64,000 nucleotides of DNA from Medicago truncatula (GCF_003473485.1 NC_053043.1:35316576-35380575); one strand, 5' to 3'. Shown: positions 1 to 12,890, counted from the stretch's first letter. The notes: generated by a model from the sequence alone, not told the origin. Made by a program: numbers and translations.

Positions 1-187
1 ATCCTAAATTGCATAATTGTATAATTATATAATTACTCTAATATTTTAAAATTATATAATTATAATTGAATATATAAATTATTGTTAAAATTTAATGATA
101 TAGATTTATCGTTGAGACCTAATTAATAATTGTTTTGAGGTGCTGAATTGGAGAGATTGAATGCTTATTTAGTATTAATTATAAAAC
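1..187. other. AT-rich sequence, no gene seen
   Basis: Very AT-rich sequence with no open frame, RNA gene or clear repeat that I can identify. Confidence 0.6.
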
Positions 188-553
188 GAATGACGTGTAC
201 CTGATCCCACAAACCAACACGAGTCTTTTCAACGTGTTTTGTCCTCACTCGCATGCTTACCGGGAAACTTCCCGGTAGGTCACCCATCCCAAAATTGCTC
301 AAAGTCAAGCACGCTTAACTATGAAGTTCTTATGAAATGAGCTACCGAAAAGAAGATGCATCTTGTTGATATATGTAGTACCAAACAATTTTAATAAGCC
401 TTCCTTCAACCATGCAGTCCCATACTTGTACGGTCTCAGGATCCCTCTCATTCCGATGTGATTCAGTCTTACCTAGAAGCATGCCAGGAGCCGGACCACT
501 CCCCGCCCTCATCAGCCTCGAGCGTTACATGCCCACCAAGCGGAGGCGTTACA
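188..553 (-). mobile_element. Cassandra-like TRIM LTR carrying a 5S rRNA-derived segment
   Basis: On the minus strand the segment starts TGTAACGCCTCCG at 553. At about 335-240 it contains a stretch clearly related to plant 5S rRNA: AGTTAAGCGTGCTTG followed by GATGGGTGACCTACCGGGAA, the region that forms the internal RNA polymerase III promoter (A box to C box). LTRs with an embedded 5S sequence define the Cassandra TRIM family. No second LTR or internal domain is seen nearby, so this looks like a solo LTR. It sits about 1.1 kb upstream of BRR2 in the opposite orientation. The left end is placed approximately and no target duplication was identified. A degraded 5S pseudogene is less likely, because the flanking LTR-like part continues for about 200 bases beyond the 5S region. 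Confidence 0.72.
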
Positions 554-801
554 TGTACAGTCAAGATGTGTTTAAGCATCCAAATCGGGTGCTGCATCAT
601 GGATGGTCTAAATAGTTTATGTGATTTTAACTCAGTTAACAAGGACATTGTATAATATATGTAAGAGTAGACATCTTATTTATTCACCTTAAAAGATAAA
701 TTTTTAGTCACCAAATTATTAAAAAAAAGATACAAAAACTACAACATTGTGTGTTGTTTGATTTCTAAGAACAAAAACTACAACATTGCCTGTAAAAATA
801 A

Positions 802-986
802 GAGAAATGCTAAAGAGTGTCCTTAAGACATTTGTTAAGAAGACAAAATTAGAAATGTTGTACTGGAAAATGGTGAAAAGTGATAGATTTGACTTTTAAA
901 AAGTTAAAAAATTGTTGAATTCAATGCGAACTTATCATTTTTGGTTTCCTTAACTTGTACCTAAGGGCACTGGTTAGCATAACCCT
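802..986. mobile_element. MITE-like element with terminal inverted repeats
   Basis: The left end (GAGAAATGCTAAAGAGTGTC) and the reverse complement of the right end (GGTTATGCTAACCAGTGCCC) align as imperfect inverted repeats of about 40 bases. The inside is non-coding. The superfamily is not assigned, since no clear target duplication was found. Confidence 0.5.
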
Positions 987-995
987 AAAAATAAA

Positions 996-1162
996 GGAAA
1001 ATGCTAACGAATTTATTAAGGACACTCACTTTAGATAGTAAGTTTTTATGAAAGTTTGAGCATTTAATGCATCGAAAATTGAAGGATTAAGTTTTTTAAA
1101 TAATTATTTTCTTAATTAAGAATCCTTAAAGAGTATCCTAGGACACTCGTTAGTAAAATCCA
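996..1162. mobile_element. Second MITE-like element, adjacent to the first
   Basis: The left end (GGAAAATGCTAACGA) and the inverted right end (GGATTTTACTAACGAGTGTCC) match imperfectly. It lies about 10 bases after the preceding MITE and shares its ATGCTAA...GTGTCC end motif, so the two probably belong to related families. Confidence 0.45.
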
Positions 1163-1620
1163 AAAATAAATAGCCCTAAGTTTAAGTTTATGTCCTCCTA
1201 TTTCTTTTCCGTTTTTAAATAAATTTCCTAAATTTATTTTACATAAAAATGAATATAATTAACTTTTATTAAAAAATAATATTTGAATTTTTGTTATAAA
1301 AGTTTGAAGCATTGTTGAGTCGGTTTAGACTTTAGACTTTTGACCTAGTGTAACACACTCCACACACCGCCTTATTAGTCTTTCACATTATCACTCCCTT
1401 CCTTCCCTTCATTCATCTTCACATCACACTTCCAAAAACCCAAAACCCTCGACAAATTTATTTTTCTTCTTCCTTTCCCTCACGAATCGTCATACTCAAA
1501 TCTAAGGTATTCAATTCTATCCTATTAGTTCATTCTTCATTATAAACATTCATATTAGGGTTTCGTTTCTTAACCTAATTCTCACTCTCTCTCTCTCTCT
1601 GCAAATTAGGGTTTCCATCA
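1163..1620 (+). promoter_or_regulatory. Upstream region and 5' leader of BRR2
   Basis: No coding frame is seen. Close to the start codon there is a (CT)n tract (about 1583-1600), followed by a short leader ending TTTCCATCA before the ATG at 1621. CT-rich leaders are common in plant housekeeping genes. No confident TATA box was identified, so the transcription start is unknown. Confidence 0.4.
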
Positions 1621-4600
1621 ATGGCGCATCTCGGTGGTGGCGCTGAAGCCCACGCACGTTTCAAACAATACGAATACCGTGCAAATTCCAGTCTAGTTCT
1701 CACTACCGATTCACGTCCCCGCGACACTCACGAACCCACCGGAGAACCCGAATCTCTCTGGGGAAGAATTGATGCTAAAAATTTCGGTGACCGTGTTTCC
1801 CATGACCGGCCACCGGAGTTAACCGAGAAACTAAACGCTGCGAAGAAAAAGAAAAAAGATCGAGAAAAGGATCGGGATCCGTTAGATTCTGGTTCGGGTC
1901 AAAGGCGGAATAAGAGAAGGAGGATGATGGAGGAGAGTGTGCTTACTGCTACTGATGACGGTGTTTATCAGCCGAAGACGAAGGAGACAAGAGCAGCTTA
2001 TGAAGCTATGTTGAGTGTGATTCAGCAACAGCTTGGTGGTCAGCCGTTGAGTATAGTGAGTGGTGCAGCGGATGAGATTTTGGCTGTTTTGAAGAATGAT
2101 ACTTTGAAGAATGTTGATAAGAAGAAGGATATTGAGAAGTTGTTGAACACGATACCGAATCAGGTTTTTGATCAGCTTGTGAGTATTGGGAAGTTGATAA
2201 CTGATTTTCAGGAGGTTGGGGAGGTTGGTGGTGGTGGTGGTGGTGGTGGTGAGGTAGATGGTGGGTTGGATGATGATGTTGGTGTGGCGGTTGAGTTTGA
2301 GGAGAACGAGGATGATGAGGATGAGGAGAGTGATCTTGATGTGGTGCAGGAGGATGAAGAGGATGAGGATGATGTTGTTGAAGGGAATGGGTCTGGTGGT
2401 ATGCAGATGGGTGGGATTGATGATGAGGATATGGAGGATGCGAATGAAGGGATGAATTTGAATGTGCAGGATATTGATGCTTATTGGTTGCAGAGGAAGA
2501 TTTCACATGCTTATGAGCAGCTAATTGATCCGGATCAATGTCAGAAGCTTGCTGGGGAAGTGTTGAAGATTTTGGCCGATCCGGATGATAGGGAGGTGGA
2601 GAATAAGCTGCTGTTTCATCTGGAGTATGATAAGTTTAGTCTTATTAAGTTTTTGTTGCGAAATAGGCTGAAAATTTTGTGGTGTACTCGTTTGGCGAGG
2701 GCACAAGATCAGGAAGAGAGAGAGACGATTGAGGAAGAGATGAAGGAGTCTGATTTGTTGCAGCCGATTTTGGAGCAGTTGCATGCTACTAGGGCGTCTG
2801 CTAAGGAGAGACAAAAGAACTTGGAGAAGAGTATAAGAGAAGAGGCCAGAAGGTTGAAAGATGATACTGTTGGAGATGGGGATAAGGAGAGAGATAGGGA
2901 TAGAGATAGGATCAGGAGGGGTGCGGGTGATAGAGATGGGGAGAGTGGCTGGTTGAAGGGTCAGCGTCAGATGCTTGATTTAGATAACCTCACTTTTGAA
3001 CAAGGTGGGTTATTTATGGCAAAGAAAAAATGTGACCTTCCTGATGGGTCTTATAGGCATCTCGAAAAAGGTTATGAAGAGATTCATGTTCCAGCATTGA
3101 AGGCTAAACCCCTTGATCCTAATGAGAAGCTTTTGAAGATTTCCGCCATGCCTGATTGGGCACAACCGGCTTTCAAAGGAATGACACAGTTGAATAGAGT
3201 TCAGAGCAAGGTTTATGAAACTGCTCTCTTCAAACCTGATAATTTGTTGCTTTGTGCCCCTACCGGTGCTGGAAAAACGAATGTTGCTGTTCTTACTATC
3301 CTTCAACAGATTGCGCGGCATAGGAATACCGATGATGGTTCTATTGACCACAGTGCATATAAAATTGTATATGTTGCACCAATGAAAGCTCTTGTGGCGG
3401 AGGTTGTTGGGAATTTGTCTAATCGGTTGCAGGACTATAATGTTACGGTTAGGGAGCTTAGTGGAGACCAGTCACTAACCAGGCAGCAGATCGAAGAGAC
3501 TCAAATTATTGTGACAACTCCTGAGAAGTGGGATATTATCACCCGAAAGTCGGGAGATCGAACTTATACGCAGCTTGTGAAGCTTGTCATCATTGATGAA
3601 ATTCATCTCCTTCATGATAACAGAGGGCCTGTTCTTGAAAGTATTGTTGCTAGAACAGTTAGGCAGATTGAAACATCTAAGGATTATATTCGTTTGGTGG
3701 GATTGTCGGCTACTCTCCCTAATTATGAAGATGTGGCACTGTTCCTGCGTGTTGATCTGAACAAGGGTTTATTTTATTTTGATAACAGTTATAGACCTGT
3801 TCCTCTTTCTCAGCAGTATATTGGAATCACAATAAAGAAGCCTCTTCAGAGGTTCCAGTTGATGAATGATATCTGTTACCGAAAGGTTCTGGATGTAGCT
3901 GGTAAGCATCAGGTTCTTATCTTTGTACATTCAAGGAAAGAGACTGCTAAAACTGCTAGAGCCATCAGAGATGCTGCACTCGCAGATGATACTCTTGGTA
4001 GGTTCCTTAAAGAAGATAGTGCAAGCCGTGAGATTCTTCATACTCATACTGATCTTGTGAAGAGTAGTGACCTTAAAGATCTTCTGCCGTATGGTTTTGC
4101 TATTCATCATGCTGGTATGACGAGGACAGATCGCCAACTTGTTGAGGATCTGTTCGCTGATGGACATGCTCAAGTTTTGGTATCCACTGCCACCCTTGCA
4201 TGGGGTGTGAATCTTCCAGCTCACACTGTTATAATTAAAGGGACACAGATTTATAATCCCGAAAAGGGGGCCTGGACTGAACTGAGTCCACTTGACGTTA
4301 TGCAGATGTTGGGTCGTGCCGGAAGGCCTCAATATGACTCTTATGGTGAGGGAATTATTCTTACGGGCCACAGTGAGTTGCAATATTACCTCTCTCTAAT
4401 GAACCAACAACTTCCCATCGAGAGCCAGTTTATTTCCAAGCTGGCTGATCAGCTGAATGCAGAGATTGTTCTCGGTACAGTTCAGAATGCAAAGGAAGCC
4501 TGTCATTGGATTGGATACACGTACCTGTATGTTCGCATGTTGAGGAATCCGTCTCTTTACGGGTTAGCACCAGATGTCCTATCCAGAGATATAACATTGG

Positions 4601-7600
4601 AGGAAAGGAGGGCTGATTTGGTAAGCATCTCAGTTTTAATTTATCATTCAGTTTTTATTACCTGATTCCTGTGTCATTATTTGGTTTTTTTTTTACTAGG
4701 TTCCTTTATGTCAATGATTGTTGTTGTCCTTACTTTGGTTTATGTAGAGTTGCATGTGAAGGGAACCAATTCTTCATTGCTTTGAGAATTACCTGCTTTA
4801 GTTTTGGTTTATTTACTAGGGGTTCCTATTTGGTATCATATGATTTACGTAGAATTGCATGAAAACGGAACCAAATCTTCTTGGACTTTGGTAAGGCATA
4901 GGCTCTTTAACTTTTTTTGAAGTTTGCCTTTTCTCCTTTAAATATTTAAGACACAGGGCTTTAACTTTTTTTGATCTTCTCCTCTTGAAGTCTGAACTAA
5001 ACCAATTCCTGTGTCTTTTTTTGGTGTTTTGATTTATGAATGTCTCGTGAGATTTGAGTGTTATATTTAATTTTATATTAAATATAAGTTTTTTTTTTTG
5101 TTGAGAAATTTATAAGTTTGTTTATACTTTATAGTATTATTCATGTAATTTGTCCAAAAAATAATCAAATATCGGTGACCACTTTTTGTCATACCGCTAT
5201 ACGCTATCCCGCTATCCCATTTTTGGGGTTGGCCGCTACGCACTGCTAGCCGATATTGACTACCATGGTATTAATACAACACTCTTTAACTGCTATTGAA
5301 GTTTGATTTTTGTCCTCTGAACTTTTATTTTTGCACAAGCAAAACTTCTCTGAACTAAACCAATTCCCGTATCATTATTTGCTTTTTTTTTTCTTTTCCC
5401 TTGGTTGCAATTCCTTTCTGTTGGTGATTGTTGTTACCATTGGTTTGATTTGTGTATAGTGCATGAGAAGGGAACCAGATCTTCATGTCTTTGAGAATTA
5501 CCCACTTTTTTTGGTTTATTTACTAGGTTCCTTTTTTGTAGTGTCTGTTCTTGTCATTGGTATAATTACTGGACACAATAACCTTTGAGATAGGACCTCC
5601 TTGACCTCCAATTACGTGGAGCTCGTCAATGATGATGAAAAGACTATGTTCCTTTTCTTTAGTCTGTTCTTGTCATCATTAGTAGTATAATTACTAGGTT
5701 CCGTTTTGGTAGTGTCTGTTCTTGTATTGGTGTAGTTTATAGAATTGCTTGAAAAGGGAACCAAATCTTTGTGGACAATAGTAAGACATGGGCACTTTAT
5801 CTTTTTTTGATGTTTGATTTTTCTCCTTTGAATATCTTTTAGATGAATGTCATATGATATTCGATGCACATCTTTGTTCCTTGCATTCAACTGTTTGGCT
5901 GAAGGTCTAAAGAAAGGGGCGATGATTACAATGAGAGAGGCCTTTAGTGGGAAATACCCTTTTTATCGACCCTAATTTCTATCAATATTCCCAAAAAAAA
6001 AAAAAAAAAATACTAAGGTCAGAAGTTGAAGTGCCGCCTCTGTACCCTTTTTCAACAAAAGGGTCTTGGTTTGGTATCTCAGTTTCTGTCTTCTTCTTTT
6101 CCTCTTTCTCTTTCTCTTACAGTCCCTCCAAATTGGATTGGTGTTTTTTCCCACTGTGATAGATCTATCAAAATTTACACTTGATATGAGCCCCTCAACC
6201 TTCTCATTTTCCATTCATGATTATTTAACTTATTTTTTTTTAAAATTAGTTTTGTTCAGAGTTGTAGTTTTTGTTTTTTGCACTGATCTTGTTTGGATGG
6301 GAAACATTTTTGTTGTCTTCGAGAATTTTTCACCTTTTTTGGTTTATTTACTAGGTTTGCTTTTTGTAGTCTGTTCTTGCATTGGTATAATTACTGGACA
6401 CAGCAACCTATAAAATAGGACCTCCTTGACCTCCAAATTCCAATTATGTGGAGCTCATCAATGATGAAAAGACTAGGTTCCTTTTCTGTAGTCTGTTCTT
6501 GTCATCATTAGTAGTATAATTACTAGGTTCTGTTTTGGCAGTGTCTGTTCTTGTATTGGTATAGTTTACGTAGAATTGCATGAAAAGGGAACCAAATCTT
6601 TGTGGATTCAAACACAGGCTCTTTAGCTTTTTTTGATGTTTAATTTTTCTCCTTTGAATATTTCATTAGATGAATGTCAAATGATATTCGATGCATATCT
6701 TTTTTGGATATCTATTGGTTATTCACACTGTCTTGTGTATTATCAAATTTATTGTCTAACATTGATCTATTTTAATTTTGCAGATTCATACGGCTGCAAC
6801 CATCTTAGATAGAAATAATTTGGTGAAGTATGATAGGAAGAGTGGATATTTTCAGGTTACCGACTTGGGTCGTATTGCAAGTTACTATTATATAACCCAT
6901 GGAACCATATCCACATATAATGAACATTTGAAGCCTACAATGGGAGACATAGAACTTTGTCGATTGTTCTCATTGAGCGAAGAATTCAAGTATGTTACAG
7001 TAAGGCAGGATGAGAAGATGGAGCTAGCAAAGCTCTTGGATCGTGTTCCCATCCCCATCAAGGAAAGTTTGGAAGAGCCAAGTGCCAAAATCAATGTTTT
7101 ACTGCAAGCATACATTTCACAATTAAAGCTTGAAGGGCTCTCAATGACATCCGATATGGTTTTTATAACCCAGGTTTGTTTCTTACCTTTGAGAAGTTAT
7201 TTGAAGTGGCATTATATTTCTTTTATGTCTCTGTTTCTTTCCTCTGAGAAGTTATTAGAAGTAGTATTATATTTCTTTTTATGACTCTGTTTCTTACCTT
7301 TGAGAAGTTATTGGAAATGGTATTATATTTTTTTATGATTGTTTCTTACCTTTGAGAGTTCATTCGAAGTGGTGTTCCTCTTATATTACTTTTCGCTGAT
7401 TCATGTATTATGTTTCTCTTTCAGAGTGCTGGACGCCTTCTGCGGGCTCTTTTTGAGATTGTCCTAAAACGTGGCTGGGCACAATTGGCTGAGAAGGCTC
7501 TGAACTTATGCAAGATGGTGACCAAGAGGATGTGGAGTGTCCAAACTCCTCTTCGTCAGTTCAATGGAATTCCAAGTGATGTATTAACAAAATTGGAGAA

Positions 7601-10600
7601 GAAGGATTTGGCTTGGGAAAGGTATTACGACCTATCATCACAAGAGATAGGTGAACTTATCCGTGCTCCGAAGATGGGGAGGACCCTTCATAGATTTATC
7701 CATCAATTTCCAAAACTGAACCTTGCAGCACATGTGCAGCCAATTACTCGCACAGTTTTGGGGGTTGAGCTCACAATAACTCCAGATTTTGCATGGGATG
7801 ACAGAATGCATGGATATGTTGAGCCGTTCTGGGTGATTGTGGAGGATAATGATGGTGAATATATCCTTCATCATGAGTATTTTTTGCTGAAAAAACAGTA
7901 CATTGAGGAGGACCACACTTTGAATTTTACAGTGCCGATATACGAGCCTCTTCCTCCTCAATACTTCATCCGTGTTGTTTCTGATAAATGGCTTGGATCC
8001 CAAACTGTTCTGCCTGTTTCTTTCAGGCATCTAATTTTACCTGAAAAGTATCCTCCGCCTACTGAACTATTGGATCTGCAACCACTTCCAGTTACTGCCT
8101 TAAGAAATCCATCATATGAAGCTCTTTATCAGGATTTTAAGCATTTCAACCCAGTACAGACACAAGTCTTCACAGTGCTATATAATTCTGATGACAATGT
8201 CCTAGTTGCTGCTCCAACTGGGAGTGGCAAGACTATATGTGCAGAATTTGCAATTTTGAGGAACCATCAAAAATTGCCGGATAGTGTCATGCGCGTTGTT
8301 TATATTGCACCCGTTGAAGCTCTTGCCAAGGAAAGGTATCGTGATTGGGAGAAAAAATTCGGGGGTGGTCTTAAGTTGAAGGTAGTGGAGTTAACCGGAG
8401 AAACCGCTACTGATCTGAAACTGCTTGAGAAAGGTCAGGTTATTATTAGTACTCCAGAGAAGTGGGATGCTTTATCCCGCCGCTGGAAACAGAGGAAACA
8501 TGTTCAACAAGTTAGTCTTTTCATCATTGATGAACTTCACTTAATTGGAGGCCAGGGAGGCCCTGTTTTGGAGGTTATTGTTTCCAGGATGAGGTATATT
8601 TCTAGTCAGCTTGAAAATAAGATTCGCATTGTGGCTTTGTCAACTTCACTCGCAAATGCAAAGGATCTTGGAGAATGGATTGGAGCTACCTCTCATGGGC
8701 TTTTCAATTTCCCCCCTGGTGTTCGTCCAGTGCCATTGGAAATACATATTCAGGGTGTAGATATTGCCAACTTTGAGGCTAGGATGCAGGCCATGACCAA
8801 ACCAACTTACACTTCTATTGCTCAACATGCCAAGAACAAGAAACCTGCTATTGTTTTTGTACCAACTAGAAAGCATGTTCGACTGACAGCTGTGGATTTG
8901 ATTACATACTCAGGTGCAGATAGTGGTGAGAAACCTTTTTTGCTGCGGTCCTTAGAAGAGCTTGAACCTTTTATTAACAAGATTAGTGATGAAATGTTAA
9001 AGGTCACTTTACGTGAAGGTGTTGGCTACTTGCACGAGGGCTTGAACAGTCTCGATCATGACATTGTTGCACAATTATTTGAGGCTGGATGGATTCAGGT
9101 CTGCGTTTTAAGCAGTTCCATGTGCTGGGGAGTGACATTGTCGGCTCATTTGGTAGTTGTGATGGGCACACAATATTATGATGGGAGAGAGAATGCCCAG
9201 ACAGATTACCCTGTTACTGATTTGCTGCAAATGATGGGTCATGCCAGCCGTCCTTTAGTAGACAATTCTGGAAAATGTGTCATCTTATGCCACGCACCTC
9301 GCAAAGAGTACTACAAGAAGTTTCTGTATGAAGCATTCCCAGTTGAAAGCCATCTTCATCACTTCTTGCACGACAACTTGAATGCTGAAATTGTTGCTGG
9401 GATTATTGAAAACAAGCAAGATGCTGTTGATTATCTTACATGGACATTCATGTACAGGAGGCTCACACAGAATCCCAACTATTACAATTTACAAGGAGTA
9501 AGTCACAGACATCTTTCTGACCACCTCTCAGAGATGGTGGAAAATACATTGAGCGACTTAGAAGCAAGCAAGTGTGTTTCTATTGAGGATGATATGGACC
9601 TTTCTCCTCTAAACCTTGGAATGATAGCTTCATATTATTACATCAGTTACACAACAATCGAAAGGTTTTCATCATCGTTGACTTCAAAAACAAAAATGAA
9701 GGGTTTGTTGGAGGTTCTGTCATCTGCATCAGAGTATGCTCACCTTCCAATACGACCTGGGGAAGAAGAGGTGGTTCGTAGGTTAATCAACCACCAAAGG
9801 TTTTCCTTTGAAAACCCAAAAGTCACGGATCCTCATGTGAAGGCTAATGCCTTGCTGCAGGCCCATTTCTCTAGGCAATCTGTTGGTGGGAATCTATCAT
9901 TGGACCAGAGGGAGGTACTGCTTTCTGCAAACAGGCTTCTGCAGGCAATGGTTGATGTAATATCGAGCAACGGTTGGCTGAGCATGGCTCTTCTTGCCAT
10001 GGAGGTAAGCCAAATGGTAACCCAAGGAATGTGGGAGCGAGATTCTATGCTGCTACAGCTTCCACACTTCACAAAGGATTTAGCTAAGAAATGCCAGGAG
10101 AACCCAGGGAGGAGTATAGAAACGGTATTTGATTTATTAGAGATGGAAGATGATGAGAGACGGGAATTGTTGAACATGACAGATTCTCAGCTTTTGGATA
10201 TTGCTCGGTTTTGCAACCGTTTTCCTAATATTGATCTGTCATACGAGATCCTGGACAACGACAATGTGCGAGCTGGGGATGATATAACACTACAGGTCAC
10301 TCTTGAGCGGGATCTTGAAGGTAAAACAGAAGTAGGACCTGTTGATGCTCCTAGGTATCCGAAAGCCAAGGAAGAAGGGTGGTGGCTTGTTGTTGGTGAT
10401 ACCAAAACCAACATGCTGCTTGCAATTAAAAGGGTGTCGCTGCAGCGGAAGTTGAAAGCCAAACTGGAGTTTGCTGCACCTGCTGATGCTGGAAAGAAAT
10501 CCTATGTCCTCTACTTCATGTGCGATTCTTACATGGGTTGTGATCAGGAGTATGGTTTCACTCTTGATGTTAAGGAAGCAGATGGCGGTGAAGATGAATG

Positions 10601-10601
10601 A
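1621..10601 (+). CDS. BRR2: Pre-mRNA-splicing helicase BRR2 (U5 snRNP 200-kDa helicase)
   Basis: Coding exons are 1621-4620, 6784-7173 and 7425-10601. All have GT-AG borders and the frame is kept, giving 2188 residues, close to plant BRR2 (about 2170). BRR2 is the Ski2-like DExH ATPase of the U5 snRNP that unwinds U4/U6 during spliceosome activation in the nucleus. The N-terminal part carries an acidic, glycine-rich stretch (about residues 200-280). The first helicase cassette has APTGAGKT at 546-553, DEIH at 659-662, a SAT motif and GRAGRP. The second has APTGSGKT at 1393-1400, DELH at 1499-1502, STS in place of SAT and GHASRP in place of GRAGRP. Each cassette is followed by a Sec63-type region. 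The degenerate second cassette agrees with its known non-catalytic, regulatory role. The start codon opens a conserved [14 protein letters not shown] sequence. No frameshift or internal stop is present. Confidence 0.97.
5175..5275. repeat. MITE remnant in BRR2 intron 1
   Basis: This short stretch repeats ACCGCTATACGCTATCCCGC-type words and contains GGCCGCTACGCACTGC. It resembles the CGCTAT-rich ends of a dispersed plant MITE, a style also seen near 62.6 kb in this window. Borders are unclear. Confidence 0.3.
5514..6605 (+). repeat. Direct duplication of ~260 bp within BRR2 intron 1
   Basis: Bases 5514-5775 and 6342-6605 are near copies. Both run from TTTATTTACTAGGTT through GACCTCCTTGACCTCCAA to GGGAACCAAATCTTTGTGG. 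Shorter, more diverged relatives occur at about 4690-4900 and 5395-5500. The pattern fits repeated internal duplication of intron sequence; nothing in it codes. Confidence 0.75.
7177..7387 (+). repeat. Tandem array of four ~54-bp units in BRR2 intron 2
   Basis: Units begin near 7177, 7231, 7286 and 7339, each opening with TGTTTCTTACCTTTGAGAAG or a close variant. The array fills most of the 251-bp intron between coding exons 2 and 3. Confidence 0.75.
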
Positions 10602-11100
10602 AAAAGTAATTTTTCTAATTCTTTTATTTCTAATTTTCGTTGGCTAGATCCAGCAATATATTAATGTTTAGTGCTTTTGGTAGCATATACTAGTGTGTTC
10701 AATTTATCTATTTTTCTGACAGCTACAATGTTTTATTTTAAATTACATTATGCTTGCTGGTTCTGGAGTTAATGAGATTTTTGTCCTTTACAGTTTCATG
10801 AAATCTGCAAATGAGGGGAGGATAATACTTCCATACTGAGTTTTTATTTTGTTCTGGTAAACACTATGCTTATGCTTAATTAAATTAAAAATATACCTGG
10901 TTATACCTAGAGTTTTGAGTGCTAATTACAGGCTTTCCGTAACATTATTGCAGGTAAGGAAGTAATTGCGTCTAGAAGGAGTTCAAGGATGTAACACTGC
11001 AAGCGGATTGTGGAAATTTGTAATCTTTGAGTACTAATACATTAGGAAATGAAATGCAATAGTTTGAATATTGGAACAATGGAGCCTTTATGTTAATTTT
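10602..11100 (+). other. Probable 3' untranslated region of BRR2
   Basis: This follows the BRR2 stop codon. It is AT-rich and non-coding. A TTATTGCAG at about 10945-10953 resembles a splice acceptor, so a 3'-UTR intron is possible. The poly(A) site was not located. Confidence 0.35.
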
Positions 11101-12890
11101 CTTTAGGATTAATGGTGTCATTCAATGACCCAAGCCTTAATTTCCAATTTGGGATCCTGGAGAACTCTATGTCTTCATACATGCTTTTATATGGTTGTGG
11201 AGACCTGCTGAATTTAGCTAATACTGTAGCTTGTACAGATGTTTGTATTGCAGCTTGGTTATCCAAGTTTATTTCCCCTATTTGATATATGACACTATGC
11301 TTAGAGCCGTGACTTAGTAAGGAATGCGTTCGAGGTTAGGTATTTTTTTAATACGTCCATACTAAGTGTTAGGGTTGTGCTATTAAATAGTGGTAGCAAT
11401 TCTTGTCTTTTGAAAAGAAAAACAATTAAAATATGTAGTTACATAGTAAAATTTAATATTTTATAAAAATTATTATTTTAATTATATTTATTTGATATTT
11501 GTGTATGAGAATGTGATGTGGAATTGTATTTTTTTTTTGTTGTTATTATGATTTGTATGCTTTTGCGATGTTGGAAAAGTTATGTTACATTTTTGATAAA
11601 TTAAAGAAAGGGAAAAGATGGAAATGTGAGTTTTATTGAAAATATTGTCTTTGATCATGTTCATGACGGTGTGAGATATATGTTATTTCTGTGGTGCCTT
11701 AGTGGTGGGTTAATATCATATTGCTTTGGGGTGCCTAAGTGACGGGATTTAATTTTCATTTTCATGATCATGCATTCATATGCATTGCCTTGGTGGCAGG
11801 TTATTTCTTTGTGGTGCCTTAATCGATTGATTATATCCGGATCATATAGTTATAAGAGCAAACATCTTACGCATAATTGCATTGAGTCGGTTGTTTGTGA
11901 TTTTATAATTGATTAAACTATTTTATTTGCAAAGGAAATGTGTGTGAATTTTTCTTAAAGTATGTGACATTGGATGTATTTTTCTTATTCATGTTTGATT
12001 GAGAATTTTTGATATTATCTATTTTACGACACTGTTTCTTGTGCTTTTAGTATGAACCAATTTGGACAAGGAAATTGAGCCCATACACCAACATTTTAGG
12101 TATCAAAGAAGATACGGTGTATGATTTGGTGTTTTCCTTGAAGCGCGTATGTGGATGAAATTGGGTTATTGATTGAATTCTAAATATAGAAGTAAACTTG
12201 AAAGATATTTAGTTTAAAATTTGTATAGGTTTTGCTAAGAATTTATTATTGATGATAAAATAAAATATCGGTGTTTTTCGAAAAATGAAAATGAATTCAA
12301 GAATAAAATTTTCATCAAAATGACAGAAACTTCTTACCAATTCAAAAGCAGGGTATAAGTCGTATCTGAAGTGATGTTTTAGAGAAAAATAATGTTCAGT
12401 TTATTGTTGGCATTCATGTGATATTAGATCATGTTTATCGTTAACGTTCTTTTCTAACACTAAATTGTTTTCTTGGTTATTTCTTTTGGCATTGTGTCAA
12501 CAGGATTTAATAGAGTATTTATAGATGTAAAATGTTAGAATCATTAGTTGGTTGCCATATGTAAAAAGTTATGTCATAATCGTATCTTGTATCAAATTTC
12601 AATGAGAGTTGTAAAAATTTATCAAATCGCAATGTAAATACGGACACTTCTTGCTTTCAACTCAAAAACATAATCAAGTATGGGTAAAAGCATAGAGGAG
12701 ACGTCAATTACATAGTTTAAACAAAATTCACCAACTTTATAAATTATTCTTTGTAGTATTTGAAGAAACAGGTAAAGGATTTGTATATTTACAATCTACA
12801 AATTACAATAGTTGCCATATAATGATAGTTTTTGTAGAGTGAATGGGTTGTCACTAGAGTCTTTGAGAAAGAAAATGAACGGTTCAAAAC
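11101..12890. other. No gene recognised
   Basis: AT-rich intergenic sequence. Around 11690-11830 short phrases such as GGTGCCTTAGTGG and GTGGTGCCTTAATCG recur, which hints at a decayed repeat, but I cannot name it. Confidence 0.4.

Noticed and set aside
412..655. Two overlapping plus-strand frames upstream of BRR2
   Set aside because: They fall inside or across the end of the Cassandra-like LTR and have no protein-like features.
2006..2506. A 166-codon minus-strand frame rich in His and Ser
   Set aside because: It is the complement of the acidic, glycine-rich coding stretch of BRR2; the composition is a by-product of GAT/GAG/GGT codons.
4671..4862. Short frames inside BRR2 intron 1 as possible extra exons
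   Set aside because: They lie between a good GT donor at 4621 and AG acceptor at 6783, match no BRR2 sequence, and the protein is complete without them.
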